A stretch of 64,000 nucleotides of DNA from Moorena producens 3L (lineage in GTDB: Bacteria > Cyanobacteriota > Cyanobacteriia > Cyanobacteriales > Coleofasciculaceae): NCBI RefSeq assembly GCF_000211815.1, contig NZ_GL890931.1, forward strand, positions 52,553-116,552, read 5' to 3'. This document shows, one piece after another, positions 8,186 to 16,286 of this stretch (positions within the stretch are counted from its first letter, which is position 1; each line of letters begins with the position of its first letter). Made by a program: the position numbers and the translations under genes. Under the pieces are notes generated by a model. That model ran no database searches. It saw only the letters and a program-made list of their open reading frames with translations, and was not told where the DNA came from.

Positions 8186-8902
8186 CTAAAGAACTTGGCA
8201 GGCAAAGTAAACTGCTTGTACCCCATCAGCAGGTAGATAGTCCCCACACTCTTGAGCAACAATCTTCCAGGATCGATTTTCTTCTAGGCGTTTGATCATG
8301 GCTGTTATCGCTGAATCAGACTTGTCATACACAGATTTGCGAACGCTAAATACAACAAACCCTCCTGGTCGAGTGACTCTTACAAATTCAGGCATTGCGG
8401 AATCAGGCATTGCTGCATGACTGAACCCTCCAGCACACAGGACTGCGTCAAATTCATCTGGCTGCAAAATTTCATTTGTTTCTGGGAAGCAGGCATGATG
8501 AAGTGCCTCATAAATTCCTCGCTTCTCTGCTTGCGCTAACATTTTTGAGGACAGATCAACACCTATGATCGAGAGAGGATTGTAACCCAGATTGATCAGT
8601 TCAACTCCACCAATACCTGTACCAACCCCTGCATCCAAGATGCGCAGACCCTTATGTTTTGGCACGTGCCTACTAAAGAATAGGGTTGTATAGTGACTAC
8701 AGCCAGATGTACCGTCTCCAGCTAAGTCCAAGAGAAATTCATCGTAATTCTCTGCATGCTTATCATATGCTCTCTCTAGCCTATCTGGATCATAAGTGAG
8801 GGCATGCACATCTCTGTGAAATTGTCCAAGACGACCGTCAATGATCTTACCTTCAATATGATCTTGTTGCATGATCTGGCTGCTCCTATTTATTCTTGAC
8901 AT
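8186..8902 (-). CDS. Class I SAM-dependent methyltransferase
   Basis: About 238 residues from the ATG at 8900-8902 (AGAGG nine bases upstream; another ATG at 8872 is possible). The Rossmann signature is LRILDAGVGTGIGGVEL (motif I), followed by IIGVDLSSKMLAQA, DAVLCAGGFSHAAM and VTRPGGFVVFSV, the standard order for methyltransferase domain 11/25 enzymes. The start overlaps the end of the upstream hydroxylase by 17 bp, so the two are almost certainly co-transcribed and translationally coupled. The N-terminal YDKHAENYDEFL is typical of small-molecule methyltransferases. Substrate unknown; the pairing with a hydroxylase suggests tailoring of an amino acid or peptide. Confidence 0.85.
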   Translation of the reverse strand: MSRINRSSQIMQQDHIEGKIIDGRLGQFHRDVHALTYDPDRLERAYDKHAENYDEFLLDLAGDGTSGCSHYTTLFFSRHVPKHKGLRILDAGVGTGIGGVELINLGYNPLSIIGVDLSSKMLAQAEKRGIYEALHHACFPETNEILQPDEFDAVLCAGGFSHAAMPDSAMPEFVRVTRPGGFVVFSVRKSVYDKSDSAITAMIKRLEENRSWKIVAQECGDYLPADGVQAVYFACQVL

Positions 8903-9728
8903 TTTGAAGTTCCTCTTGATGCAAAAATCTATACTTTCTACTAATCCATTCCTGCACCTTTTCAAGCCGGGAATATTTTTCGTACAAACTGACAACTAAG
9001 TCATAGGAAAAACCTAAGGGCTGATTGTATTGCAAAAAGGTTGTAAGTAGCATTTCCTCAGCATCGTGTTCTCGATTCTCATCAACAAGTCTAGCAGCAA
9101 GGCTAAGTAGTTTATTGTAGATATCAGGGGTTGGTTCAGGCAGTATGGTTACACTTTCTTCAAGTAAATATACTTGATCAATTTCATGGCTGAGTTCATT
9201 GTTTAGATAAGCATCTATTATTAAATGGATTCTTACAGACTGTCCATTTATAAAACCATGTACATCAGAATCAGGTCGTAAAAGCCAGAGAGTATCTGGC
9301 TTCAAGTGAACTGATGTATCAGAGAAAACCATGTAGCTATCTGGTGATGTGGAAATTGGTACATGCAGCCTGACTTTCTGCTTCTCAGACAATTCAGAAT
9401 AATCTCGATGTTCCCAAAAGCAAGTACCTGGAGCAAGCTTGTTTAATCTAACCCACATCAACGATAGATTGCAATGCTCTAAAAATGAACGTATTGTTGG
9501 CAATTTATCAAGTTCAAGAGTTGCTTTTGGGCTGCAATCTTCAATAATTGTATCGGTGGAGTCTCCAGTTTTACTAAAGAGTGACAAAACTTCATATCCC
9601 TGACTTGTATACTCACGGTAAGAATTTTCTTGCCATGGCAGAGAAGTTGCTTGCTCAATTTCTTTGGCGGCATCATGGGAAAATCCAGTTGGCAAATCCC
9701 GAAGAATTCCAATAGTTCTACTAAGCAT
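8886..9728 (-). CDS. Aspartyl/asparaginyl beta-hydroxylase-like 2OG oxygenase
   Basis: 280 residues. The central domain has FWEHRDYSEL (first iron His and Asp), KVRLHVPISTSPDSYM, LLRPDSDVHGFING (second iron His) and QSVRIHLIID (2OG-binding Arg), the pattern of the Asp/Asn hydroxylase fold also used by free-amino-acid hydroxylases such as cis-4-proline hydroxylase. The C-terminal 90 residues are helical and may be an accessory part. It heads a two-gene operon with the methyltransferase. Residues for iron and cosubstrate appear intact, unlike the nearby frameshifted oxygenases. The substrate could be a protein or small molecule; sequence alone does not decide. Confidence 0.8.
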   Translation of the reverse strand: MLSRTIGILRDLPTGFSHDAAKEIEQATSLPWQENSYREYTSQGYEVLSLFSKTGDSTDTIIEDCSPKATLELDKLPTIRSFLEHCNLSLMWVRLNKLAPGTCFWEHRDYSELSEKQKVRLHVPISTSPDSYMVFSDTSVHLKPDTLWLLRPDSDVHGFINGQSVRIHLIIDAYLNNELSHEIDQVYLLEESVTILPEPTPDIYNKLLSLAARLVDENREHDAEEMLLTTFLQYNQPLGFSYDLVVSLYEKYSRLEKVQEWISRKYRFLHQEELQNVKNK

Positions 9729-9976
9729 TAATACTCACCAAGCTTGGGCTAGCGGTCAAATTTTGGAATTGATGCCCTGGTCTGTGATTCTGTTGTGCTG
9801 TTTTCTGCACACTCGCACCAGAGTTGTGACGGGCATTTCCTTGATCGATTATACGAAAAAACCGGCTTTAGAGTTAGAAGTCAAAGATTTACCCCTCTGC
9901 CTCCTGCTATTGTGTAATATCTAGTTGTATTAAATAACCGTAATATATCACAGATGCAAGACCCAGCTCCAAACTG

Positions 9977-10265
9977 ATGCCCAAGCGAATCAGTATAGAA
10001 CCCCATCTGAGTATAGGAGAACTAGAACAGCGCTATCGTCAAGGGAAAGATCCGATTGAACGCTCCCACTATCAAATCATCTGGTTGCTAGCCCAAGGCA
10101 GAACCAGTGAAGAAATCGCTGTTATGACTTAATATAAACGAAGTTGGATTTATAAACTCGTGTGGGGCTACAACTGGATTGAACCCCTGACCTTGGGAGA
10201 TGTTAGGCGTAGAAACCTTGGAGATCCTACTAACTTTAGTCAAGTCCTGCAACTCCTCGAACCAT
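9977..10265 (+). pseudogene. Remnant of an IS630-type transposase N-terminus
   Basis: From ATG 9977 the frame reads IEPHLSIGELEQRYRQGKDP, then ERSHYQIIWLLAQGRTSEEI, a TAA where a helix-turn-helix would continue, then RSWIYKLVWGYNWIEP and LGDVRRRNLGDPTNF. This is the winged-helix DNA-binding part of cyanobacterial IS630 transposases. The DDE catalytic half is absent. It lies between the hydroxylase operon and the second oxygenase copy and may mark the event that moved that copy. Confidence 0.7.
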
Positions 10266-10308
10266 AAGCATTTGAACACTTTTGACTTCAATTTTTGTCA
10301 GTTAACCA

Positions 10309-11306
10309 GGTTTTGCCCTAGTTGCGATCGCGCTAATTGCTACATAAATCAGGAGAATTATAAATGAAAACCTTACCCGTAATTTCATTAACAAAATTAA
10401 CAGACCTCAATGGGTCAAAATCAGGTAATCAAGAACACAAACGCCTCTACAACACCTGCTTAGATCATGGTTTTTTCTATTTGAAAGATCATGGTATTTC
10501 TGCCGATTTAGTTCAACAAACTATCGACAGCTCTCGTAACTTTTTCCAGTTGCCAGAGGACATTAAAAAAGCCTACGGCCAAGACAAACAAACGGTTTAT
10601 CCCAACACCTCTAGGGGCTACATTCCCCTTTATGGCGAAACCTTCCATGAAGAGGTTGGTCCTGATCCCAAGGAAGTTTTTGACCAAGGCAATCGAACAT
10701 CCACCTTCAGACAAGCCGTTTACTGGTCCTACCTTGATTCCTGATGACACTGTAGCCCCTGGTTTTGCTGCATTCCACTATCAGCTTCAAGGGGAAATCC
10801 TGACCAAAATTGTTCCCCACCTTCTCAGGGGGCTGGCTGTGGCTTTGAACCTAGACGCGGATTGGTTTGACCCTTATTTTGACGATCCAATCCTGATCCA
10901 TCGAGCCAATTACTATCCTCCTGAGTATGGCATTGCCGGAAAACACACAGATACCGGCATCTTCACCGTGTTAATCCAAGAGTATTTCCCAACCCCTTCC
11001 CTACGGGTTTATGCCAAAAATGCCTGGATTGATGCGGTTTGTTTAGAAGATGCTTTTGTGATTAATTTGGGGGATATGTTGCAATACTGGACGAATGGCT
11101 TATTTGTCAGCACTGCCCATGAAGTGATTCATACAAGCCCCAATAGTCGGGTTTCTATCCCTGTTTTTGTCTTCCCTAATTCCAATACAATTATTGAGCC
11201 AATGGGAACCAATGAAAAGATTAACTCTACCAACATTATGCTGGAAAACTTTAATTCAGTTTGGGTGACTAAAACAGGGGCAGGTCGAGCTCGGGAATTA
11301 AAGTAT
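10309..11306. repeat. Segmental duplicate of 6841-7838
   Basis: Starting at GGTTTTGCCCTAGTTGCGAT, this block matches 6841-7838 at a constant offset of 3468 bp. It contains the last 39 bases of the EamA gene, the same leader with AGGAG and the whole oxygenase gene. No net insertion or deletion is seen across about 1 kb, although many bases differ. Confidence 0.85.
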
Positions 11307-11348
11307 TCTGAACATGAAAAAACCAAACTAGCAAGGTTACCAAAGTAG
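10364..11348 (+). pseudogene. 2OG-Fe(II) oxygenase (isopenicillin N synthase-like), copy 2, same frameshift
   Basis: Paralogue of the gene at 6896. Frame A runs from ATG 10364 to TGA at 10742-10744; frame B continues from the GGCAATCG site near 10690 through KPFTGPTLIPDDTVAPGF, GKHTDTGIFTVLIQEYF, HEVIHTSPNSRVSIPVF and ends at 11348. Iron ligands and the RxS motif are present. The C-terminus is 14 residues longer than copy 1 because the stop TAA there reads TAT here. The two copies differ at perhaps one residue in five but neither has gained a stop in frame B. Either an old pseudogene was duplicated recently and is still tidy, or the shift is tolerated or read through. Confidence 0.8.
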
Positions 11349-11553
11349 CATGATTGGGATTTTGTAAATAAATTACAAAGATTCTAGCTGACCTGTTGCC
11401 CCTTCAGCCTTGGTTAACTGCTTTTGGCCGCGCTGCATCGCTACTCCCTACTCCCTACTCCCTACTCCCTACTCCCTACTCCCTACTCCCTACTCCCTTT
11501 GCTATATAAGTTATCGTGGTGATTAAAGACTCGCGAACCAGCGACAGATTGCC
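11349..11553. repeat. CTCCCTA heptamer array upstream of the protease
   Basis: 11450-11498 carries about seven tandem CTACTCC heptamers. A copy of the GCTGCATCGCT motif precedes it. TTGCTATATAAGTT just after it (11499 onward) is the best candidate for the -10 region of the protease gene. Confidence 0.65.
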
Positions 11554-13323
11554 ATGAGAAAATTTTTGATACTGTGTCTGTTTGTAGTAGGGCTGGGTTT
11601 TGCCCTGTTTAACTTTAAAGGATTGGCAAATCAGGGGAATTTTGAGTCGATTGTAATCGACTTCCGGGAAGATATCCCAGCTGCTCAACTTAATGAGCAA
11701 TTGCAAGCGATCGCACAACAATACGAGGTTAATCCCCAACTCAATAGTGAATTTTCAGCAGCGGATCACATTTATATCCTAAAAGGAGATAAACAACTGC
11801 TGAATACCCTGAAACAATCAGGACTATCCCAAGCAACAGAATATATTGAACCGAACTATACCTATAGTGCCTTCGAGGTTCCCAATGACCCTGACTATAG
11901 TAAGCAGTGGAACCTGCGCAGCATTAATGTAGAATCTGCCTGGGATGAAACCAAGGGTAGTGGGGTAACAGTAGCAGTGATTGACACTGGGGTCAGCGCA
12001 GTCCCAGATTTGAAAGATACTGAATTTGTTGAAGGCTACGACTTTGTCAATGACCGGATTGAAGCATGGGATGATCAAGGTCACGGTACTCACGTAGCCG
12101 GTACTATTGCCCAATCTACCAACAATGGTTACGGTGTTGCCGGAATTGCTTACGAAGCTAGCCTGATGCCCCTGAAGGTATTGGCAGCCAATGGTGGTGG
12201 TACAGTGGCTGATATTGCGGAAGCGATTCGCTTTGCCGCTGATCATGAGGTAGATGTGATCAACATGAGTTTAGGGGGGGCTGGTGAAAGCAATCTGATG
12301 GCAGAGGCAATCGACTATGCCTACCACAAAGGTGTTGTCCTAGTGGCTGCTGCTGGTAACTCTAACCAAAATGCTGCCGCTTATCCCGCCCGCTATCCCC
12401 ATGTTATTGGTGTTTCTGCCCTTGATTCCGCAGGTCTGAAAGCTCCCTACTCTAACTTTGGTGCTGGGGTAGATATCTCAGCCCCTGGTGGCAGTGAAAA
12501 TGGTAAGATTTTGCAAGAGACGATTGATGGAGAAACAAGCACCCCTGTATTTGCTGGCTTCCAAGGCACCAGTATGGCATCGCCTCATGTTGCTGGTGTG
12601 GCAGCTTTAATCAAAGCTAGTGGGATTCAAGACCCTGCTGATGTATTGAATGTACTCAAGCAGTCCACCCGAGCTATAGAAGATGACCCCCTAAACCACT
12701 ATGGTGCTGGACAATTAGATGCTGGTGCTGCCGTTCAACTCGCTCTGAAAGGACAAATTACCTTCCAAGACTTCTTCCGCTGGTTACGGGATAACGGCTA
12801 TCTCAATCCTCGCTTTTGGATTGACGGTGGTGTGATCGCCCTGTGGCCAAAGATTGCTATGGTACTAGGTTCCTACCTGTTGGCCTGGTTCTTGCGCAAT
12901 TATTTTCCCTTTACTTGGAGTTGGTCTCTTGCCACTGGCTTAGTAGCCGGGAGTTCAGGATTATTCTTCCTGAAAGGTTTGTATATCTTTGACTTACCCC
13001 AATGGCCCTTCCGAGTCATGGGCAGTTCGATTCCAGAATTGGGTAGCGCTATTGGCAGCAGCAGTTTTCTCAACCCTCTATTTGCCAGTGTTGTGATTCC
13101 ATTTATTTTAATCGCCCTACTGTTAGGACATCCACAATGGAAGTGGTTAGCAGTTGGTTCAGCTCTCGGTGTGGCCAGTTGCCTAGCCGTGAGTGCTGTG
13201 GTTTCACCTGAGCTAATCTGGCTTGGAGGCGGGGTTTTGTCTCGGGTGTTCCTGATTGCCAATGCCTTGCTCTGTTTTGGACTAGCTTATTTAGCCGTTC
13301 AAGGGGAGAAACAATCAGCATGA
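11554..13323 (+). CDS. Subtilisin-like serine protease (S8) with C-terminal membrane domain
   Basis: 589 residues. A hydrophobic signal segment (KFLILCLFVVGLGFALFNF) is followed by a fervidolysin-like prodomain (about 30-100) and the S8 catalytic domain with AVIDTGVSA (Asp), GHGTHVAGTI (His) and GTSMASPHVAGVAAL (Ser); all three residues are present. From about residue 430 the protein has at least four hydrophobic helices (MVLGSYLLAWFLRNYF, LATGLVAGSSGLFFLKGL, LFASVVIPFILIALLLG, VFLIANALLCFGLAYLAV), so the protease is anchored in the membrane with its catalytic part presumably outside the cytoplasm. It overlaps the next gene by four bases (ATGA). Confidence 0.9.
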   Translation: MRKFLILCLFVVGLGFALFNFKGLANQGNFESIVIDFREDIPAAQLNEQLQAIAQQYEVNPQLNSEFSAADHIYILKGDKQLLNTLKQSGLSQATEYIEPNYTYSAFEVPNDPDYSKQWNLRSINVESAWDETKGSGVTVAVIDTGVSAVPDLKDTEFVEGYDFVNDRIEAWDDQGHGTHVAGTIAQSTNNGYGVAGIAYEASLMPLKVLAANGGGTVADIAEAIRFAADHEVDVINMSLGGAGESNLMAEAIDYAYHKGVVLVAAAGNSNQNAAAYPARYPHVIGVSALDSAGLKAPYSNFGAGVDISAPGGSENGKILQETIDGETSTPVFAGFQGTSMASPHVAGVAALIKASGIQDPADVLNVLKQSTRAIEDDPLNHYGAGQLDAGAAVQLALKGQITFQDFFRWLRDNGYLNPRFWIDGGVIALWPKIAMVLGSYLLAWFLRNYFPFTWSWSLATGLVAGSSGLFFLKGLYIFDLPQWPFRVMGSSIPELGSAIGSSSFLNPLFASVVIPFILIALLLGHPQWKWLAVGSALGVASCLAVSAVVSPELIWLGGGVLSRVFLIANALLCFGLAYLAVQGEKQSA

Positions 13324-13544
13324 CGATCAGCATCACAGGCGTGATTGAGCGCAAAGAGATGGGGTCAGGAGCCTGGGCACTGGTTTCTGACTCAGGGGAA
13401 ACCTATGAACTCAAGGACACTCCCCCAGAGTTAAAGCAATCGGGAATAAAGGTCACGGTTACAGGAGAGGTGCGAGAGGATGTGATGAGCTTTGCGATGA
13501 TTGGTCCGGTGTTAGAGATCAAGTCCTTTGAGTTACTCGATTGA
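13320..13544 (+). CDS. Small OB-fold-like protein coupled to the protease gene
   Basis: 74 residues, start ATG overlapping the protease stop (ATGA at 13320-13323), so probably translated by coupling. The sequence (TGVIERKEMGSGAWALVSDS, ETYEL, VTVTGEVREDVMSFAMIGPV, LEIKSFE) has the alternating pattern of a five-stranded barrel like those of small OB-fold proteins found with lipoproteins and proteases. No catalytic residues. Likely an accessory of the membrane protease, by position only. Confidence 0.7.
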   Translation: MTISITGVIERKEMGSGAWALVSDSGETYELKDTPPELKQSGIKVTVTGEVREDVMSFAMIGPVLEIKSFELLD

Positions 13545-13969
13545 GGATCTTACCTCTTAAAGCAAGATAATCAGGACTTACCCATCAAGACCGTTAAAAC
13601 CAGGTTTATAGTTGTCTTGATGCAGCCGCTCAAAGCTATCCTCAAAATTCACCTACGGATGGGGTGAAACCCCAAGACTCAGTAATTACCAAAAAACTGG
13701 GTCTAAAGCCCCGTCCTTGTAGGACGGGAGCATGTCAAATTCGTAGAATAAATGTACTAAAACGACTGATAACTGGTACTCAATCCCGGAAAACACTATA
13801 GTTCAAGAGTTTGTAGTTCAAGTGTTCTTACAAAATTGACCTGCTCCCTTCTAGGATTCTAGGACGGGTTTTTACTGAAAATTATCCTGACGATTTTCGC
13901 GCTCGTGTGGTATAATAAAATGTTACAGGTAAAGGTGGATATACCTTCGCGGAGCGTGACCTTAGGTAA
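13545..13969. other. Spacer with left end of a TnpB element
   Basis: TCTTGATGCAGCCGCTC at 13616 and GGGGTGAAACCCCAAGACTC near 13661-13680 belong to the same dispersed family as 56826-56994. CCCCGTCCTTGTAGGACGGG (13711-13730) is the hairpin that also flanks the intact TnpB gene near 42653, so the mobile element probably starts about here. A second weaker copy is near 13843-13870. No protein gene. Confidence 0.55.
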
Positions 13970-15275
13970 ATGATTATTTTAGAGTTTAAAGCCAAAGGTA
14001 AAAAGCACCAATACCAAGCCATTGATGAAGCTATTCGGACAATGAAATTTATCCGAAATAGTTGCATTAGGCTATGGATGGACAAGAAAGGGACTGGTAA
14101 ATATGACTTAAGCAAATACTGCAAAGTTTTAGCTAAGCAGTTCCCTTTTGCCAATGAATTAAACTCTACTGCCCGCCAAGCTGCGGCTGAAAGGGCATGG
14201 TTAGAAGTTACCGTAAGAATAGTGGAGCCTTATTTCATGAGTTTTAACCCTTTTCTGCATAGCCTATCGCCTATAAAGGCTCCACTATTCTAAGGTTTCA
14301 TCTCCGGTCATCGATATCCCGTTTCTACGATAATTGCCAGAAAAAAGTACCTGGAAAAAAGGGTTTTCCGAAGTTCCAAAAACACTGCCGCTCTGTTGAA
14401 TACAAGCAGTCCGGATGGAAATTGTCCCCTGACAAAAAGTCGATAACGTTTAGGGACAATAAGGGTATTGGGAAACTAAAACTCAAAGGTACTTGGGACT
14501 TGTGGCGCTTCGACAAAAAACAAATTAAGAGGGTTAGGATAGTTCGACGGGCTGACGGGTACTACGTCCAGTTCTGTGTTTCAGTTGATATCAACGAAAA
14601 ATTAAAACCAACTGGAAACACTGTCGGGCTAGATCTAGGACTGAAGGATTTCTATACGGATTCCGACGCCAATACACAACCCAACCCTCGGTTTTATAGA
14701 ACGGGTGAAAAGCGTCTCAAGTTTTATCAACGTCGGGTTTACCGAAAAAATAAAGGCTCTGCTAACCGTCGAAAAGCCATTAACAAACTAGGTAGGGCAC
14801 ACCTAAGGATAAGTAGGCAACGTGAAGAACACTGCGCGAGCAATCCCTCGCACGTTGCGTAGCTCAGTCTAACGATTTGATCGCCTACGTTCGCGCAGCG
14901 TGCCGAAGGCAAGACCTAAGGGTAAAAAATCTGGTCAAAAACCACTGCCTTGCTAAGTCTATTAATGATGCAGGTTGGTATCAGTTTAGAAAATGGTTGG
15001 AGCATTTTGGCGATAAATATGGCAGGATAACTGTTGCAGTAAACCCTGCCTATACTAGCCAGAATTGTTCTAGTTGTGGTGAGGTGGTCACGAAGTCACT
15101 ATTAACTCGAACCCATACCTGCAAGTGTGGTTGTCAGCTAGATAGAGACCACAGTGCCGCCATCAACATACTCGCGCATAGCCTTGGGTACGGTGGGGCA
15201 CACCGGAACCTGGGTCGTAGACCCGAACACTTGTGGAGATTTGGCCTCTATTCCTTCTGGTTCCGACCAGATTGA
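13970..15275 (+). pseudogene. tnpB: TnpB (IS1341-type) broken by several small insertions
   Basis: Clearly homologous to the intact gene at 42847. The N-terminus (MIILEFKAKGKKHQYQAIDE) is fine to ERAW at about 14200. A hairpin MITE follows (14201-14307) and homology resumes with SSISRFYDNC at 14308. RuvC-I (VGLDLGLKDFY) is intact. After RQREEH a small insertion gives a stop at about 14860. At 14889-14910 a small dispersed repeat interrupts YEDLRV, destroying the RuvC-II glutamate codon. The zinc ribbon (CSSCGE, CKCGC) and LDRDHSAAINI (RuvC-III) remain. Not functional. The usual role of TnpB is RNA-guided cutting that helps retain IS200/IS605-type elements. Confidence 0.88.
14201..14307. mobile_element. 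Hairpin MITE inside the broken tnpB
   Basis: GAATAGTGGAGCCTT (14218 onward) and AAGGCTCCACTATTC (ending 14290) are perfect 15-bp inverted repeats; outer arms extend the pairing less well. The core AGTTTTAACCCTTTT...GCATAGCCT is shared with 42683-42760 upstream of the intact tnpB, so this is a dispersed family. Removing the block joins ERAW to SSISRFYD as in the intact paralogue. Confidence 0.75.
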
Positions 15276-16286
15276 GTAAGTCGAATCGTTGTTCGCGTAG
15301 CGTGGCCTACGGCCAAGCAAGAATCCCCAAGCCTTTCGGCAAAGCCGACGCTACGCGAACAGGCCGGGGAGTGTCAACGAGTCTTGTCAAAATCTTTACA
15401 AAAACCATAATAAAGCTCAAAGAATACCCCTAGAGCTTCTGCCTAAGACTGAAAAACTGCTTAATACCAAGGATTAGGCACTCTTGACCTGAATTAGCAA
15501 AGTTGAGGATCAGGCTGACTAAAATGCTCTGCAGACAGTGATGAAACCCCAAAAGAGTATCTTGGGCAAAATTTCAGATGTTAAGCTAGTTGATAACACG
15601 CTTATCATAGTATGGATAAACCTACACCCTAATCCTTCCTCCTGGAAACCTTACTGATTCAGTACATCCAAGGCTGGGTATGAGTACCAATTCCCGAGGG
15701 GGAAATTAGCTGCTTGCCAAAGCAATTTCACCTGTTTTAAGTGCTTAAAACCGTGTCTTGATGCAAAGCGCGAGTGGGGGAAACCACGGCAGTTGCTCAT
15801 GGGTGGAACCCCCAAGACAGCACTGCCTCCCCAAGACCGCCCTGCATCGCTTAATCAGTTCGTGTTTAGAGGAAAAGGAGCAAGCAAACTCATCTATAGA
15901 GATGGCTACATATAGTGGGTAAAACCTTACCACCCAGTGAAAAAAAATCCCCAGCTCACCAAAGTGAACCGGGGGTGTCAATCAGGGTGCATCTACCATT
16001 TCACTTTTCCGAGATTGGTGATAGCAATCCGGAAAAATCTGGGTAAAGTGGCACCCAAATGCTGGAATTAGGAAATTTTCTGATTCAAAACAATTAACAG
16101 AGTATGCCTTGGAAACCTTAAATAAAAAACGGCATCAATACCATGAGCCAACAAGAATTTTCCCCTAAAGGAATACTCCTCAATAAGCAAATACTAAACA
16201 AATATTCAAGAATTTTTAAACCTTCAGCCAAAGCTCGTCACTATGAGCAAAATTGATCCCTTGAAATTGAGCAAAATTGGGCAACA
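15276..16286. other. Long spacer with element end and dispersed repeats
   Basis: 15291-15317 and 15335-15360 are two small dispersed repeats in opposite orientation. The second sits inside what is the right-end hairpin of the TnpB element (ATCCCCAAGCCT...AGGCCGGGGAGTGTCAA, compare 44044-44072). 15755-15850 is a degenerate copy of the TCTTGATGCA...GGGGGAAACC family. 15943-15975 has an imperfect stem next to eight A residues, a possible minus-strand terminator. 16243-16314 is a possible 23-codon ORF overlapping the CHAT gene start. The rest shows nothing recognisable. Confidence 0.5.

Noticed and set aside
9724..9924. ORF between the hydroxylase gene and the IS630 remnant
   Set aside because: The translation (ending KDLPLCLLLLCNI) matches nothing recognised and lacks a start signal; possibly old insertion-sequence debris, but not supportable.
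15943..15975. Minus-strand terminator-like stem with a run of T
   Set aside because: The stem is imperfect (about 8 of 10 pairs) and there is no minus-strand gene that it would terminate.
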